Position numbers and translations under genes: made by a program. A stretch of DNA of 64,000 nucleotides from the NCBI RefSeq assembly GCF_001426665.1, contig NZ_LMEY01000001.1, positions 1,081,179-1,145,178 on the forward strand, read 5' to 3'. The notes below the pieces were generated by a model. That model did no database searches. It saw only the letters and a list, made by a program, of their open reading frames with translations, and was not told the origin of the DNA. Positions 1-7,588 of this stretch are shown here, in pieces. Position 1 is the stretch's first letter; the number at the start of each line of letters is the position of its first letter. This DNA is from Rhizobium sp. Root1334. GTDB taxonomy: Bacteria > Pseudomonadota > Alphaproteobacteria > Rhizobiales > Rhizobiaceae.

Positions 1-250
1 GGAAGGCGTCATATACTTTACTTTGTCCCGGCACTTTCCAGCGCCCCGGCCAAGTAAACAATAGAGAAAACCACGGCGGATTTTCCGGGCGTGGTTATAG
101 GCGTTGAGGAAGGCGGCGATCTCCCTCTTGAGGACGGAGGTCGCCACGCAGTCGCGGCTGGCGGCAACCATTGCAAACGCTAAGCGGAACCCCGTGACAG
201 CCCCGCATGGATCGGCTAAACCAAGCCCCGCGAAACAACAGGCTTTCTTG
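1..250. other. Region upstream of dapE; possible transposase remnant
   Basis: No intact gene lies before dapE. Read on the minus strand, about positions 75 to 145 encode a peptide ending in FLNAYNHARKIR. This recalls the C-terminal FxxAYNxARRLK segment of IS481/IS3-type transposases. Before and after it the reading frame has no recognisable continuation, so at most a decayed fragment is present. The plus-strand reading frame that runs into dapE from position 104 looks non-conserved and is not taken as part of the protein. No promoter could be assigned with confidence. Confidence 0.25.
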
Positions 251-1444
251 ATGACCGCTATCGATCCCGTCGCCAATCTCTCCGCCCTGATCCGCTGCCC
301 GTCCGTGACGCCTGCCGAGGGCGGCGCACTGACAGCGCTCGAAGCGATGCTCAAACCGCTCGGCTTTACCATCGACCGGGTAATGGCGACCGAAGAAGGC
401 ACGCCGGATATCGAAAACCTCTATGCCCGGCTAGGCACCGGCGGCCCACACCTGATGTTTGCCGGTCATACCGATGTCGTGCCGGTCGGCGACGAAAGCG
501 CCTGGACGCATGGTCCATTTTCTGCCGATATTGCCAATGGCGAAATGTATGGCCGCGGCGCCGTCGACATGAAGGGCGGTATCGCCTGTTTTGCCGCCGC
601 CGTTGCCCGCCACATCGATAAGCATGGGGCGCCGGAGGGCTCGATCTCGTTCCTGATCACCGGCGACGAGGAAGGCCCGGCGATCAACGGCACCACCAAG
701 CTGCTCGAATGGGCGGCCGCCAGGGGCGAGCGCTGGGATGCCTGCCTGGTCGGCGAGCCGACCAATCCGGACCAGCTCGGTGACATGATCAAGATCGGCC
801 GTCGCGGCTCGCTGTCCGGCACCATTACCGTGCACGGCGTTCAGGGCCACGCCGCCTATCCGCATCTGGCCGACAGCCCTGTGCGCGGCATTCTCTCGCT
901 GACGCAGGCGCTGATGGACCCACCCTTCGATGGCGGCACCGACAATTTCCAGCCGTCCAATCTGGAAGTGACGACGATCGACGTCGCCAACAAGGCGGTC
1001 AACGTCATCCCGTCCAAGGCATCGGCGAGCTTCAACATCCGCTTCAACGACACCTGGGACGCCGATAGCCTGAAGGCCGAGATCATCGCCCGGCTGGATC
1101 GTGCCGCAGCCGAAAGCCCGCTTCGCCCCGGCCGCCCGCCGGTCCGCTACGATCTTGCCTGGAGCGAACGCCCGAGCCACGTCTTCCTCACCCGCAACAA
1201 TGCGCTGATCGCCTCGCTGTCAGGCGCTGTCGAAGCCGTCACCGGCCGCGAGCCAAAACTGTCGACCACCGGTGGCACATCGGATGCGCGCTTCATCAAG
1301 GATTACTGCCCGGTAGTCGAGTTCGGCCTTGTCGGTCAGACCATGCACATGGTCGATGAACGTGTTGCCGTCGCCGATCTCGAGACCCTGACGCAGATTT
1401 ACGAAACCTTCATCAGCCGCTGGTTTGGCCATGCCGCAGATTGA
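251..1444 (+). CDS. dapE: Succinyl-diaminopimelate desuccinylase
   Basis: Cytoplasmic dizinc hydrolase that cleaves N-succinyl-LL-2,6-diaminopimelate to LL-diaminopimelate and succinate, a step of lysine and peptidoglycan precursor synthesis. The M20 peptidase fold is clear. The metal-binding and catalytic motif AGHTDVVP gives H73 and D75, GRGAVDMKGG gives D106, and TGDEEGPA gives the E140/E141 pair of general base and ligand. The bridging histidine lies in the C-terminal TMHMVDE motif. I start at the ATG of MTAIDPVANL, giving 397 residues, normal for rhizobial DapE. The longer in-frame extension (ATG at 104) is Arg/Ala/Ser-rich and unlike the family. The membrane protein gene behind it begins inside the last codons of dapE, so the two are probably co-transcribed. 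Confidence 0.95.
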   Translation: MTAIDPVANLSALIRCPSVTPAEGGALTALEAMLKPLGFTIDRVMATEEGTPDIENLYARLGTGGPHLMFAGHTDVVPVGDESAWTHGPFSADIANGEMYGRGAVDMKGGIACFAAAVARHIDKHGAPEGSISFLITGDEEGPAINGTTKLLEWAAARGERWDACLVGEPTNPDQLGDMIKIGRRGSLSGTITVHGVQGHAAYPHLADSPVRGILSLTQALMDPPFDGGTDNFQPSNLEVTTIDVANKAVNVIPSKASASFNIRFNDTWDADSLKAEIIARLDRAAAESPLRPGRPPVRYDLAWSERPSHVFLTRNNALIASLSGAVEAVTGREPKLSTTGGTSDARFIKDYCPVVEFGLVGQTMHMVDERVAVADLETLTQIYETFISRWFGHAAD

Positions 1445-2045
1445 GGAAGTCGGTGCCTATCTGAAGGGTATCTGGCTGCTGATCCTCGGCGACAGGAGCG
1501 GCTTCGACTGGCTCGACATCACGGCCGCCGGCGTCTGGCGTTCGTTTGCCGCGTTCCTCTGGTGCCTTCCGGCCATGGCGGTCGGCTGGGCAGCGTGGCG
1601 CTTGTTTTATCTGGAGCAGATGCCGACCGGAACGGAAACCGGGATCGGCTTCATTTTCAAGCTGTTCCTCGTCGATGCGACGATGTGGATCGTGCCGCTG
1701 GTGCTGGTGGCCGTGCTGGCAAAACCACTCGGCTATGGCGGCATGCTGGCCTCGATCATTATCAGCACCAATTGGCTGGCCGTGCCGACTGTCTATGCCA
1801 TGGCAGTTCCACTGGCGATCAGGCTGGTCTTGCCCGGCAGCCAGGGGCTGGCCTCTCTCTTGTCCCTCATGTTGTTAATGGTCAATTTCACCGTGATTTT
1901 CAGGCTGATGAAGACGGTGACCAACAACCAGTTGCTGCTCGCTTCGGCGATCTCGGCCCTGCTGATCCTGCCGTCCCTGATGCTCAGCGAAGCCCTGCCG
2001 CCCATGCTCGGTCTGATGCCGATCTATCCCGCCGCCCTTCAGTAA
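1431..2045 (+). CDS. Integral membrane protein of unknown function
   Basis: About 204 residues with five or six hydrophobic segments, roughly residues 35-55, 75-95, 100-125, 135-155 and 165-190. It is probably a polytopic inner-membrane protein; the layout recalls Yip1-like or small rhizobial membrane proteins, but I recognise no catalytic motif. The ATG at 1431 lies 14 bases before the dapE stop, so translation is likely coupled to dapE. A TTG at 1425 is an alternative start two codons earlier. The 3' end overlaps truA, which is on the other strand, by 7 bases (2039-2045), so the two transcripts converge with no terminator between them. Function cannot be assigned from sequence. Confidence 0.75.
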   Translation: MPQIEEVGAYLKGIWLLILGDRSGFDWLDITAAGVWRSFAAFLWCLPAMAVGWAAWRLFYLEQMPTGTETGIGFIFKLFLVDATMWIVPLVLVAVLAKPLGYGGMLASIIISTNWLAVPTVYAMAVPLAIRLVLPGSQGLASLLSLMLLMVNFTVIFRLMKTVTNNQLLLASAISALLILPSLMLSEALPPMLGLMPIYPAALQ

Positions 2046-2782
2046 TCGACCTGCATGAAATAAAGCCCGTCGGGCGGCGCAACCGGGCCGCAGGCCTTGC
2101 GGTCCTTGGCCTCGAGTGCCGCCCGCACATCATCCGGCGTCCACCGGCCGTCGCCCGCCATTTTCAACGTGCCCGCAAAAGAACGTATCTGGTTGTGCAG
2201 AAAGCTCTGTGCCGTCGCCCGGATTTCGATGACGTCGCCATTCCGCGTCACGTCCAGCCGGTCAAGCGTCCGCCAAGGGCTGTTCGCCTGGCAATGGGTG
2301 GAGCGGAATGTGGTAAAATCATGATAACCGACCAGCCTCTGGGCCGCTGCGTGCATGGCTTCATGATCGAGCGGCTTCGACACCCACCAGGCGCGCTTCG
2401 CCTCCAGCGCTAAGGGTGATGGCCGCGAAATGATGCGGTAGAGATAATGCCGTCTCAGGGCTGAAAAGCGGGCATCGAAATCATCCGGCACTTCTGCCGC
2501 ATCGATGATCGACACCTGCTGCCCGGCCTGGCCGAGATAGGCATTCAGCGCATTTCGCAACGTCCGCGGATCCCAGGCCCGCGAGAGATCCACGTGTGCC
2601 ACCTGCCCCCTGGCATGCACGCCGGAATCGGTGCGCCCTGCCCCGCGGATCAGAGCGGGCTCGCGGGTCAAAGCCAGGATCGCCTTTTCGACGGCACCCT
2701 GCACCGACGGCCCATTGTCCTGCCGCTGCCAGCCGACATAATTGGAACCGTCATACTCGATCGTCATGCGGAAACGCGGCAT
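2039..2782 (-). CDS. truA: tRNA pseudouridine(38-40) synthase
   Basis: Isomerises uridines 38, 39 and 40 in the anticodon stem-loop of many tRNAs. The 247-residue protein has the TruA start ([14 protein letters not shown]) and the catalytic aspartate D52 in [12 protein letters not shown]. The FTTFRS and [10 protein letters not shown] segments of the family are also present. The start codon shares one base with the fmt stop (TGATG), so truA is translationally coupled behind fmt, as in the usual rhizobial def-fmt-truA order. The 3' end overlaps the convergent membrane protein gene. Confidence 0.95.
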   Translation of the reverse strand: MPRFRMTIEYDGSNYVGWQRQDNGPSVQGAVEKAILALTREPALIRGAGRTDSGVHARGQVAHVDLSRAWDPRTLRNALNAYLGQAGQQVSIIDAAEVPDDFDARFSALRRHYLYRIISRPSPLALEAKRAWWVSKPLDHEAMHAAAQRLVGYHDFTTFRSTHCQANSPWRTLDRLDVTRNGDVIEIRATAQSFLHNQIRSFAGTLKMAGDGRWTPDDVRAALEAKDRKACGPVAPPDGLYFMQVDY

Positions 2783-3717
2783 CAGGAAAGCCTTGTGCCG
2801 GCAGGAATCGGCGTACCGCGCCTAAAATCCTCGGCACCCAGCACCTTGCCGCCCGCCTTCTGCAACCGGGTCAGCCGAACCGACCCATCGCCGCAGGCAA
2901 TCGTCAAATCGTCAAAAAGTGCCACCCCAGCCTCGCCACCGGCGGTTTCGACCACCGAAGAGAGAACCTTGATCCGCTCCGGCTTGCCATTGATCTCCAA
3001 CTCGAACCAGGCACCTGGAAAGGGCGACAGTCCGCGAATGTGATTGTGAACTTCCGTAGCTGTCTTGGAAAAATCGATTCGCGTCTCCGCCTTGCTAATC
3101 TTGGCGGCATAGAGAACGCCCGTCTCCGGTTGAGGGGTCAGCGGCAGGTCGCCGCCGTCAAGCTTTTCCATCGCTTCCCTCATCAGGCCCGCACCGGCCA
3201 GCATCAGCTTGTCGTGAAGTTCACCAGCCGTCATCTCGTCACCGATCGCAACCACCTTGGTCAGTGCCACGTCGCCGGTATCGAGCCCCTTGTCCATCTT
3301 CATCACCATCATGCCGGTCTCATGATCACCGGCCATGATCGCCCGCTGGATCGGCGCCGCACCCCGCCAACGCGGCAGAAGCGACGCATGGCCATTGTAG
3401 CAGCCAAGCCGGGTGCCATTGAGAATCTCCTCCGGCAGCAGCAATCCATAAGCCACGACAACGGCAACATCGGCATCGAAATCGCGAAAGGTCTCACGGT
3501 CCACAGCATCCTTGAAATTGATGGGCGTCAGCACCTCGATGCCGAGCAGTTCGGCCGCCTGATGCACCGGTGATTTCTGCAGGTCGAGACCGCGGCGTCC
3601 GCCGGGACGGGGCGGCTGGGTGTAGACGGCAACGATGGTATGACCGGCCTCAGCCAGTGCTGCCAGCGTCGGGACCGAAAACTCCGGCGTTCCCATGAAG
3701 ATGATGCGAAGCGGCAT
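2782..3717 (-). CDS. fmt: Methionyl-tRNA formyltransferase
   Basis: Transfers a formyl group from 10-formyl-tetrahydrofolate to Met-tRNA(fMet), needed for normal translation initiation. Starting at [13 protein letters not shown] gives 311 residues, the family length. A longer in-frame extension ([12 protein letters not shown]) would overlap the toxin gene upstream and is not typical of Fmt. The folate-binding and catalytic segment [17 protein letters not shown] is intact, as is the C-terminal anticodon-binding-like domain. It sits between the toxin gene (22 bases upstream) and truA (one-base overlap). In most relatives def directly precedes fmt; here a toxin-antitoxin pair separates them, so fmt-truA may depend partly on the toxin-antitoxin promoter. 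Confidence 0.95.
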   Translation of the reverse strand: MPLRIIFMGTPEFSVPTLAALAEAGHTIVAVYTQPPRPGGRRGLDLQKSPVHQAAELLGIEVLTPINFKDAVDRETFRDFDADVAVVVAYGLLLPEEILNGTRLGCYNGHASLLPRWRGAAPIQRAIMAGDHETGMMVMKMDKGLDTGDVALTKVVAIGDEMTAGELHDKLMLAGAGLMREAMEKLDGGDLPLTPQPETGVLYAAKISKAETRIDFSKTATEVHNHIRGLSPFPGAWFELEINGKPERIKVLSSVVETAGGEAGVALFDDLTIACGDGSVRLTRLQKAGGKVLGAEDFRRGTPIPAGTRLS

Positions 3718-3739
3718 GGCGCGCGGTTCCCCGTTCTGA

Positions 3740-4159
3740 TCAGGCCTCTTCAAACGGGTTTACGAGCTTCAAATCAAGCCCCTCGAAATCTTTTGTAGTG
3801 CGGGTCGCCAGCGTCGCGCCATGCGACAGGCAGATCGCTGCAATCATGGCGTCCTTGGTTTCCATCGTCTTGCCTGCCTTCTGGCGCTGGGCGGCAATGA
3901 TTCCATATCGTGCTGCCGCAGTTTGCGAGAAACTCAGGATCCTGCTGGAAAACTCATTCTCAATTCGCAGGAACGTCTGACGCAGGCTCTCTTGCCGCAC
4001 CCCCGAATCCAGCAAAGCGATACCGAAGTGAATTTCTGCCAGCGCGATGGCCGTCAGAAAAACCACTTCACTGTCATAGCTGTCCAACCATCGCAGAATG
4101 CGCTCGCTATGCTGCCGCCCCTGAAGTTCGGAAATGACGTTCGTATCAAGAACGATCAT
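3740..4159 (-). CDS. fitB: PIN-domain toxin (FitB/VapC type)
   Basis: Predicted Mg2+-dependent endoribonuclease toxin of a type II toxin-antitoxin pair. It is a 139-residue single PIN domain with the acidic active-site set visible: D5 in [13 protein letters not shown]42 in LAEIHFG, D103 in KDAMIAA and D124 in TTKDFEG. The NVISEL start and the C-terminal [11 protein letters not shown]...LVNPF match the FitB branch. All catalytic residues are present, so nothing suggests inactivation. It overlaps the antitoxin gene by 4 bases (ATGA), the usual coupling. The RNA target cannot be read from sequence. Location between def and fmt suggests insertion into a conserved translation operon. Confidence 0.88.
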   Translation of the reverse strand: MIVLDTNVISELQGRQHSERILRWLDSYDSEVVFLTAIALAEIHFGIALLDSGVRQESLRQTFLRIENEFSSRILSFSQTAAARYGIIAAQRQKAGKTMETKDAMIAAICLSHGATLATRTTKDFEGLDLKLVNPFEEA

Positions 4160-4416
4160 GTGAAGTCCGGCGGGGCACGATCAGACTGCTTGCGAAACGC
4201 CTCGATGGCGCGCAACTCCTCATCTTCAAACGTCGCCTCGCCCAGAATCGAGCGCAGACGCTGTCCCGCGGTTTGCCCGCGCCGCCGCTCCTTTTCCAAG
4301 GCGGACCGAATCTGCGCAATCGCTTCATCCGAAAGACTGCGGCCATTGCGGCGTGCACTTTCCTGCAGCTCGATTTTCAGAGCATCGTCAATTCCGCGAA
4401 GAAGCAGATCGCCCAT
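4156..4416 (-). CDS. fitA: Ribbon-helix-helix antitoxin (FitA/VapB type)
   Basis: Predicted DNA-binding antitoxin that neutralises the PIN toxin and represses its own operon. The N-terminal ~45 residues (LLLRGIDDALKIELQESARRNGRSLSDEA) form a ribbon-helix-helix, with the RNGRSLSDEA helix typical of FitA/Arc-like proteins. The charged C-terminal half would wrap the toxin. I choose the ATG at 4416 (86 residues) because GGAGG lies six bases upstream; a TTG at 4422 would overlap that ribosome binding site. A perfect palindrome over the -10 box lies immediately upstream, as expected for an autoregulated pair. Confidence 0.85.
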   Translation of the reverse strand: MGDLLLRGIDDALKIELQESARRNGRSLSDEAIAQIRSALEKERRRGQTAGQRLRSILGEATFEDEELRAIEAFRKQSDRAPPDFT

Positions 4417-4428
4417 GCGCAACCTCCA

Positions 4429-4473
4429 CTATGATATCACTGATATCATAGTCCCGCAGGCCCAGGTTTTCAA
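4429..4473 (-). promoter_or_regulatory. Toxin-antitoxin promoter with palindromic operator
   Basis: On the minus strand a -35 box TTGAAA (4468-4473) is followed after exactly 17 bases by a -10 box TATGAT (4445-4450). The -10 box lies inside a perfect inverted repeat, CTATGATATCA and TGATATCATAG separated by one base (4429-4451). The operator ends 12 bases before the antitoxin ATG. Binding there by the antitoxin or the complex would block RNA polymerase, which is the expected autorepression. The promoter starts only about 10 bases after the def stop codon. Confidence 0.8.
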
Positions 4474-4481
4474 CGGAAGCG

Positions 4482-5006
4482 TCAGATCGCCTTGGCGCCG
4501 CGGGTCTTGGCGGCCTTGGTGAACTTGCGGATCACCATTTCGCGCTTGAGCTTGGAAATGTGGTCGATGAACAGCACGCCGTTCAGATGATCGATCTCGT
4601 GCTGCAGGCAGGTCGCCAAAAGGCCGTCGGCCTTGGCGGTCAGCTTCTTTCCTTCCAGATCGATGTACTCGACCGTAATCGTCGCCGGCCGCTCGACCTC
4701 GGCATAATAATCCGGGATCGACAGGCAACCCTCTTCGTAGACCGACCGCTCATCCGACGCCGTCAGGACCTTCGGGTTTATAAAGACCAGCGGCTGCTTG
4801 TCCTCGCCTTCTTTCGAGACGTCGATGACCAGCATCTGGCGCGGGACGCCGATCTGGATCGCCGCAAGGCCGATGCCCGGCGCATCATACATTGTCTCCA
4901 GCATGTCGTCCGCCAGACTGCGGATTTCGGCATTGACTGTTTCCACCGGCTGGGACAGCTGGCGCAATACGGGATCGGGAAGAATGATGAGCGGCTTGAT
5001 GGTCAT
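4482..5006 (-). CDS. def: Peptide deformylase
   Basis: Metalloenzyme that removes the N-formyl group from nascent proteins. All three family motifs are present: GIGLAAIQ (44-51), EGCLS (C94) and HEIDH (136-140), which supply the metal ligands and catalytic Glu137. Starting at [12 protein letters not shown] gives 174 residues with a GGGAG ribosome binding site just upstream; the 31-residue upstream extension is not family-like. It is divergent from rmuC. It lies two genes before fmt, separated by the toxin-antitoxin pair, whereas def and fmt are normally adjacent in this family of bacteria. Confidence 0.96.
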   Translation of the reverse strand: MTIKPLIILPDPVLRQLSQPVETVNAEIRSLADDMLETMYDAPGIGLAAIQIGVPRQMLVIDVSKEGEDKQPLVFINPKVLTASDERSVYEEGCLSIPDYYAEVERPATITVEYIDLEGKKLTAKADGLLATCLQHEIDHLNGVLFIDHISKLKREMVIRKFTKAAKTRGAKAI

Positions 5007-5150
5007 CTGGCTCCCATAACTGATCTTTTGCGCCGATGGAATTCTCGTTTTCAAGATTTTTGCAGCAAATGCAGCAGTTTGTATCGATCGATTTACCAAT
5101 GTTCTTGTTTTGATCTAGTCAGCAAAGCCGAATCCACCTAGGCTGCCTGG

Positions 5151-6350
5151 ATGGAACCGACAATTCTCACCCTCGACCAGCCACTGTTCATCCTTGGCTC
5201 CTACACGGTCACGCTCGGCATGTGCCTGTTCGGTGCTGTCGTCATCCTGCTGTTTGCCGGTATTCCGGCGGTTCTCAGCAGGCGGCGTGACCGGCAGGCG
5301 GCTGTTGATGCAGAGCAGCGCATGACGGCGCTTCTCGCCGCGCAGACGGAGATGCAGGGCCGTATTGCTGCCATGGCCGACGTGTTCGGCGCGCGCCAAT
5401 CCGAGCTTAACCAGTCGATCAGCCAGCGGATTGACGGCATGACGCACCGGCTCGGCACCTCGATTACCGAACAAACCAAGGCAACACATGAAAACCTGCG
5501 CCGGTTGCAGGAACGGCTGGCGGTCATCGACACCGCGCAGACCAATATCCAGTCGCTGGCCAAGGACATGGCCGGACTGCAAAGCATCCTGTCCAACAAG
5601 CAGACGCGCGGTGCCTTTGGCCAGTCACGCATGGAAACGATCATCGCCGATGGCCTGCCGATGGGGGCTTATGCCTTCCAGGCAACGCTATCCAACGGGT
5701 CGCGGCCGGACTGCACCATCCGCATGCCAAACGGCCAGCCGGATCTGGTGATCGACGCGAAATTCCCGCTCGAGGGCTGGAATGCGATCCGCAGTGCCGA
5801 AAATCCGGAGATGATCCGCCAGGCGCAACAACAGTTCCGGCGTGACATGGAGGTGCATATCCGGGATATTTCGGGGAAATACCTGATCCCCGGCGAGACC
5901 CAGGAAACGGCCTTTCTCTTCGTGCCCTCCGAATCGATCTTTGCCGAAATCCACGAGCATTTCGAAGGGATCGTCCAGAAGGCGCACCGTTCGCGGATCG
6001 TCATCGTCTCGCCGTCACTGCTGATGCTGTCGATCCAGGTCATCCAGGCCATTCTCAGGGATGCCAGGATGCGGGAGCAGGCACATCTGATCCAGGGCGA
6101 GGTAATCCGGCTGATGGAAGACCTGACCCGCCTCGACGACCGGGTGCGCAAGCTGCATGGCCATTTCCTCACCACCCAAAAGGATGTCGACGACATTCTG
6201 GTTTCCTCGGAAAAGCTGAAGAAGCGTGGCACGCGCATCGAGGCACTGGACCTGGCAACATCGGGGGCGATGCCTGACGGCAAGCCCGATCAGAAATCCT
6301 TCGATGCGCGCATGGGGCAATTGAAGCTGCGGGTGGTTGACGAGGACTGA
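5151..6350 (+). CDS. rmuC: DNA recombination protein RmuC homologue
   Basis: 399-residue protein with an N-terminal membrane anchor (about residues 17-40), a coiled-coil stretch (about 50-150) and the RmuC domain with its nuclease-like core (PDLVIDAKFPLEGW, then FLFVPSES and the IVSPSLLML segment). RmuC limits sequence inversions at short inverted repeats; its biochemical activity is still poorly known. It is divergent from def with a 144-base gap. The ATG at 5151 is the natural start because the membrane anchor follows directly. rbsK begins 51 bases downstream and may be read from the same transcript. Confidence 0.9.
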   Translation: MEPTILTLDQPLFILGSYTVTLGMCLFGAVVILLFAGIPAVLSRRRDRQAAVDAEQRMTALLAAQTEMQGRIAAMADVFGARQSELNQSISQRIDGMTHRLGTSITEQTKATHENLRRLQERLAVIDTAQTNIQSLAKDMAGLQSILSNKQTRGAFGQSRMETIIADGLPMGAYAFQATLSNGSRPDCTIRMPNGQPDLVIDAKFPLEGWNAIRSAENPEMIRQAQQQFRRDMEVHIRDISGKYLIPGETQETAFLFVPSESIFAEIHEHFEGIVQKAHRSRIVIVSPSLLMLSIQVIQAILRDARMREQAHLIQGEVIRLMEDLTRLDDRVRKLHGHFLTTQKDVDDILVSSEKLKKRGTRIEALDLATSGAMPDGKPDQKSFDARMGQLKLRVVDED

Positions 6351-6401
6351 CCCTGTCGGGCACTGTCCCGCGAAAATCGACTGCCCCGGGAGAGACTTCA
6401 G

Positions 6402-7301
6402 ATGATTACAGTTTTCGGTTCCATCAACATGGACCTGATCGCCACCACCGCACGCCTGCCAAAGCCCGGTGAAACGGTGACCGGCACCGGCTTCACCACC
6501 GCCGCAGGCGGCAAGGGTGCCAACCAGGCCCTGGCAGCGCGGCGGGCGGGAGCCAGCGTCCGCATGGCGGGCGCAGTCGGATCGGACAGCTTTGCCGATG
6601 GCGCGCTGGCCCTCCTGAAACAGGCAGGCACCGACTTGTCGCTGACGAAAACCGTAAGCGAGCCGACCGGCACCGCACATATTCTTGTCGGTGGCGACGG
6701 TGAAAATGTCATCGTCGTGGTGGCCAGCGCCAATGGCACGGTCAGCGCTGGCGATGCACAGTCCGCCGTCGAGACGATGGGCGCCGGCGATACGCTGATG
6801 CTGCAGCTGGAAATCCCGCCAGCATCGGTGGAGAAGGCGCTTGCTGCGGCAAAGAGCAAGGGCATCACCTCGATCATCAACATCGCGCCTTTGACTGCAG
6901 ATGCCGCCCGGCTTGGCCGTATGGCGGATATCGTCGTTGCCAACGAGACGGAATTCGAGCTGCTTGCCGGACGCGAAGGCCTTTCAGCAGCCGAGCGTGA
7001 AGACGCCATGCAGGCTCTGTCGCGGGAAACAAGCCAGACCGTCATCGTGACGCTGGGCGCCGAGGGCGTTGTTGCGGTGCGGGGCGGCAACGTCCATCGT
7101 GCCAAGGGCCTGAAGATTGAGCCGGTCGATACCGTCGGCGCCGGAGACACGTTCTGTGGCTATCTCGCCGCCAGCCTCGATGCCGGTCTTGATTTCGATG
7201 CAGCCTTGCGGCGCGCGGCCGTTGCCGGTTCGCTTGCCTGCCTCAATCCGGGTGCTCAGCCAGCCATCCCCTTGGCCGCCGAGGTCGACGCAAAAATCTG
7301 A
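6402..7301 (+). CDS. rbsK: Ribokinase (PfkB family sugar kinase)
   Basis: Phosphorylates D-ribose to ribose 5-phosphate with ATP. The 299-residue protein carries both PfkB signatures: an N-terminal FGSINMDL...PKPGETV...GGKGANQA region and a C-terminal DTVGAGDTFCGYLAA containing the catalytic aspartate and anion hole. The spacing fits ribokinase better than other PfkB kinases, although substrate choice in this family is not certain from sequence. A GGGAGAG ribosome binding site precedes the ATG. No ribose transporter is adjacent. The nucleoside hydrolase 2.7 kb downstream on the other strand would release ribose, so a salvage link is plausible. Confidence 0.88.
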   Translation: MITVFGSINMDLIATTARLPKPGETVTGTGFTTAAGGKGANQALAARRAGASVRMAGAVGSDSFADGALALLKQAGTDLSLTKTVSEPTGTAHILVGGDGENVIVVVASANGTVSAGDAQSAVETMGAGDTLMLQLEIPPASVEKALAAAKSKGITSIINIAPLTADAARLGRMADIVVANETEFELLAGREGLSAAEREDAMQALSRETSQTVIVTLGAEGVVAVRGGNVHRAKGLKIEPVDTVGAGDTFCGYLAASLDAGLDFDAALRRAAVAGSLACLNPGAQPAIPLAAEVDAKI

Positions 7302-7370
7302 GCGGCTGCGGCCGGCAGAGCGCTTCCGCGCAATCAGAACAGCCGACGTCGCCGCCACGGCACTGCGGAG

Positions 7371-7397
7371 GAAATCCCGTGAAAACTACGGGATTTC
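7371..7397. repeat. Perfect inverted repeat downstream of rbsK
   Basis: GAAATCCCGT (7371-7380) and ACGGGATTTC (7388-7397) form a perfect 10-bp stem with a 7-base loop, 70 bases after the rbsK stop. There is no T-run behind it, so it is not a classical terminator. It could stabilise the mRNA 3' end or act as an operator. Confidence 0.6.
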
Positions 7398-7451
7398 GGT
7401 CTCCAACGTTGTTCTAATTTTAATAAATACCACGTTATCAAACACCTGAAA

Positions 7452-7588
7452 GGGCTGTCTTCCCAAGATCATGGGCAGCCCAACGATGCCGGTTGGCATC
7501 CGGCGCTCCATGAGGGGGCATCTCCCACCCAAAGATCGCGTCATTCCGCGGCTTCAACCCGCGGACCTCTCACCATGCGGGGACATTC
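7452..7588 (+). other. Hairpin-rich leader of the chemoreceptor gene
   Basis: Between an A+T-rich stretch (7405-7440) and the chemoreceptor ATG there are several consecutive inverted repeats. GGGCTG (7452-7457) pairs with CAGCCC (7476-7481), with CCCA/TGGG inside. GATGCC (7485-7490) pairs with GGCATC (7495-7500). CCGCG pairs with CGCGG near 7550-7566. This could be a structured 5' leader. It matches no riboswitch class that I recognise. Confidence 0.4.
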
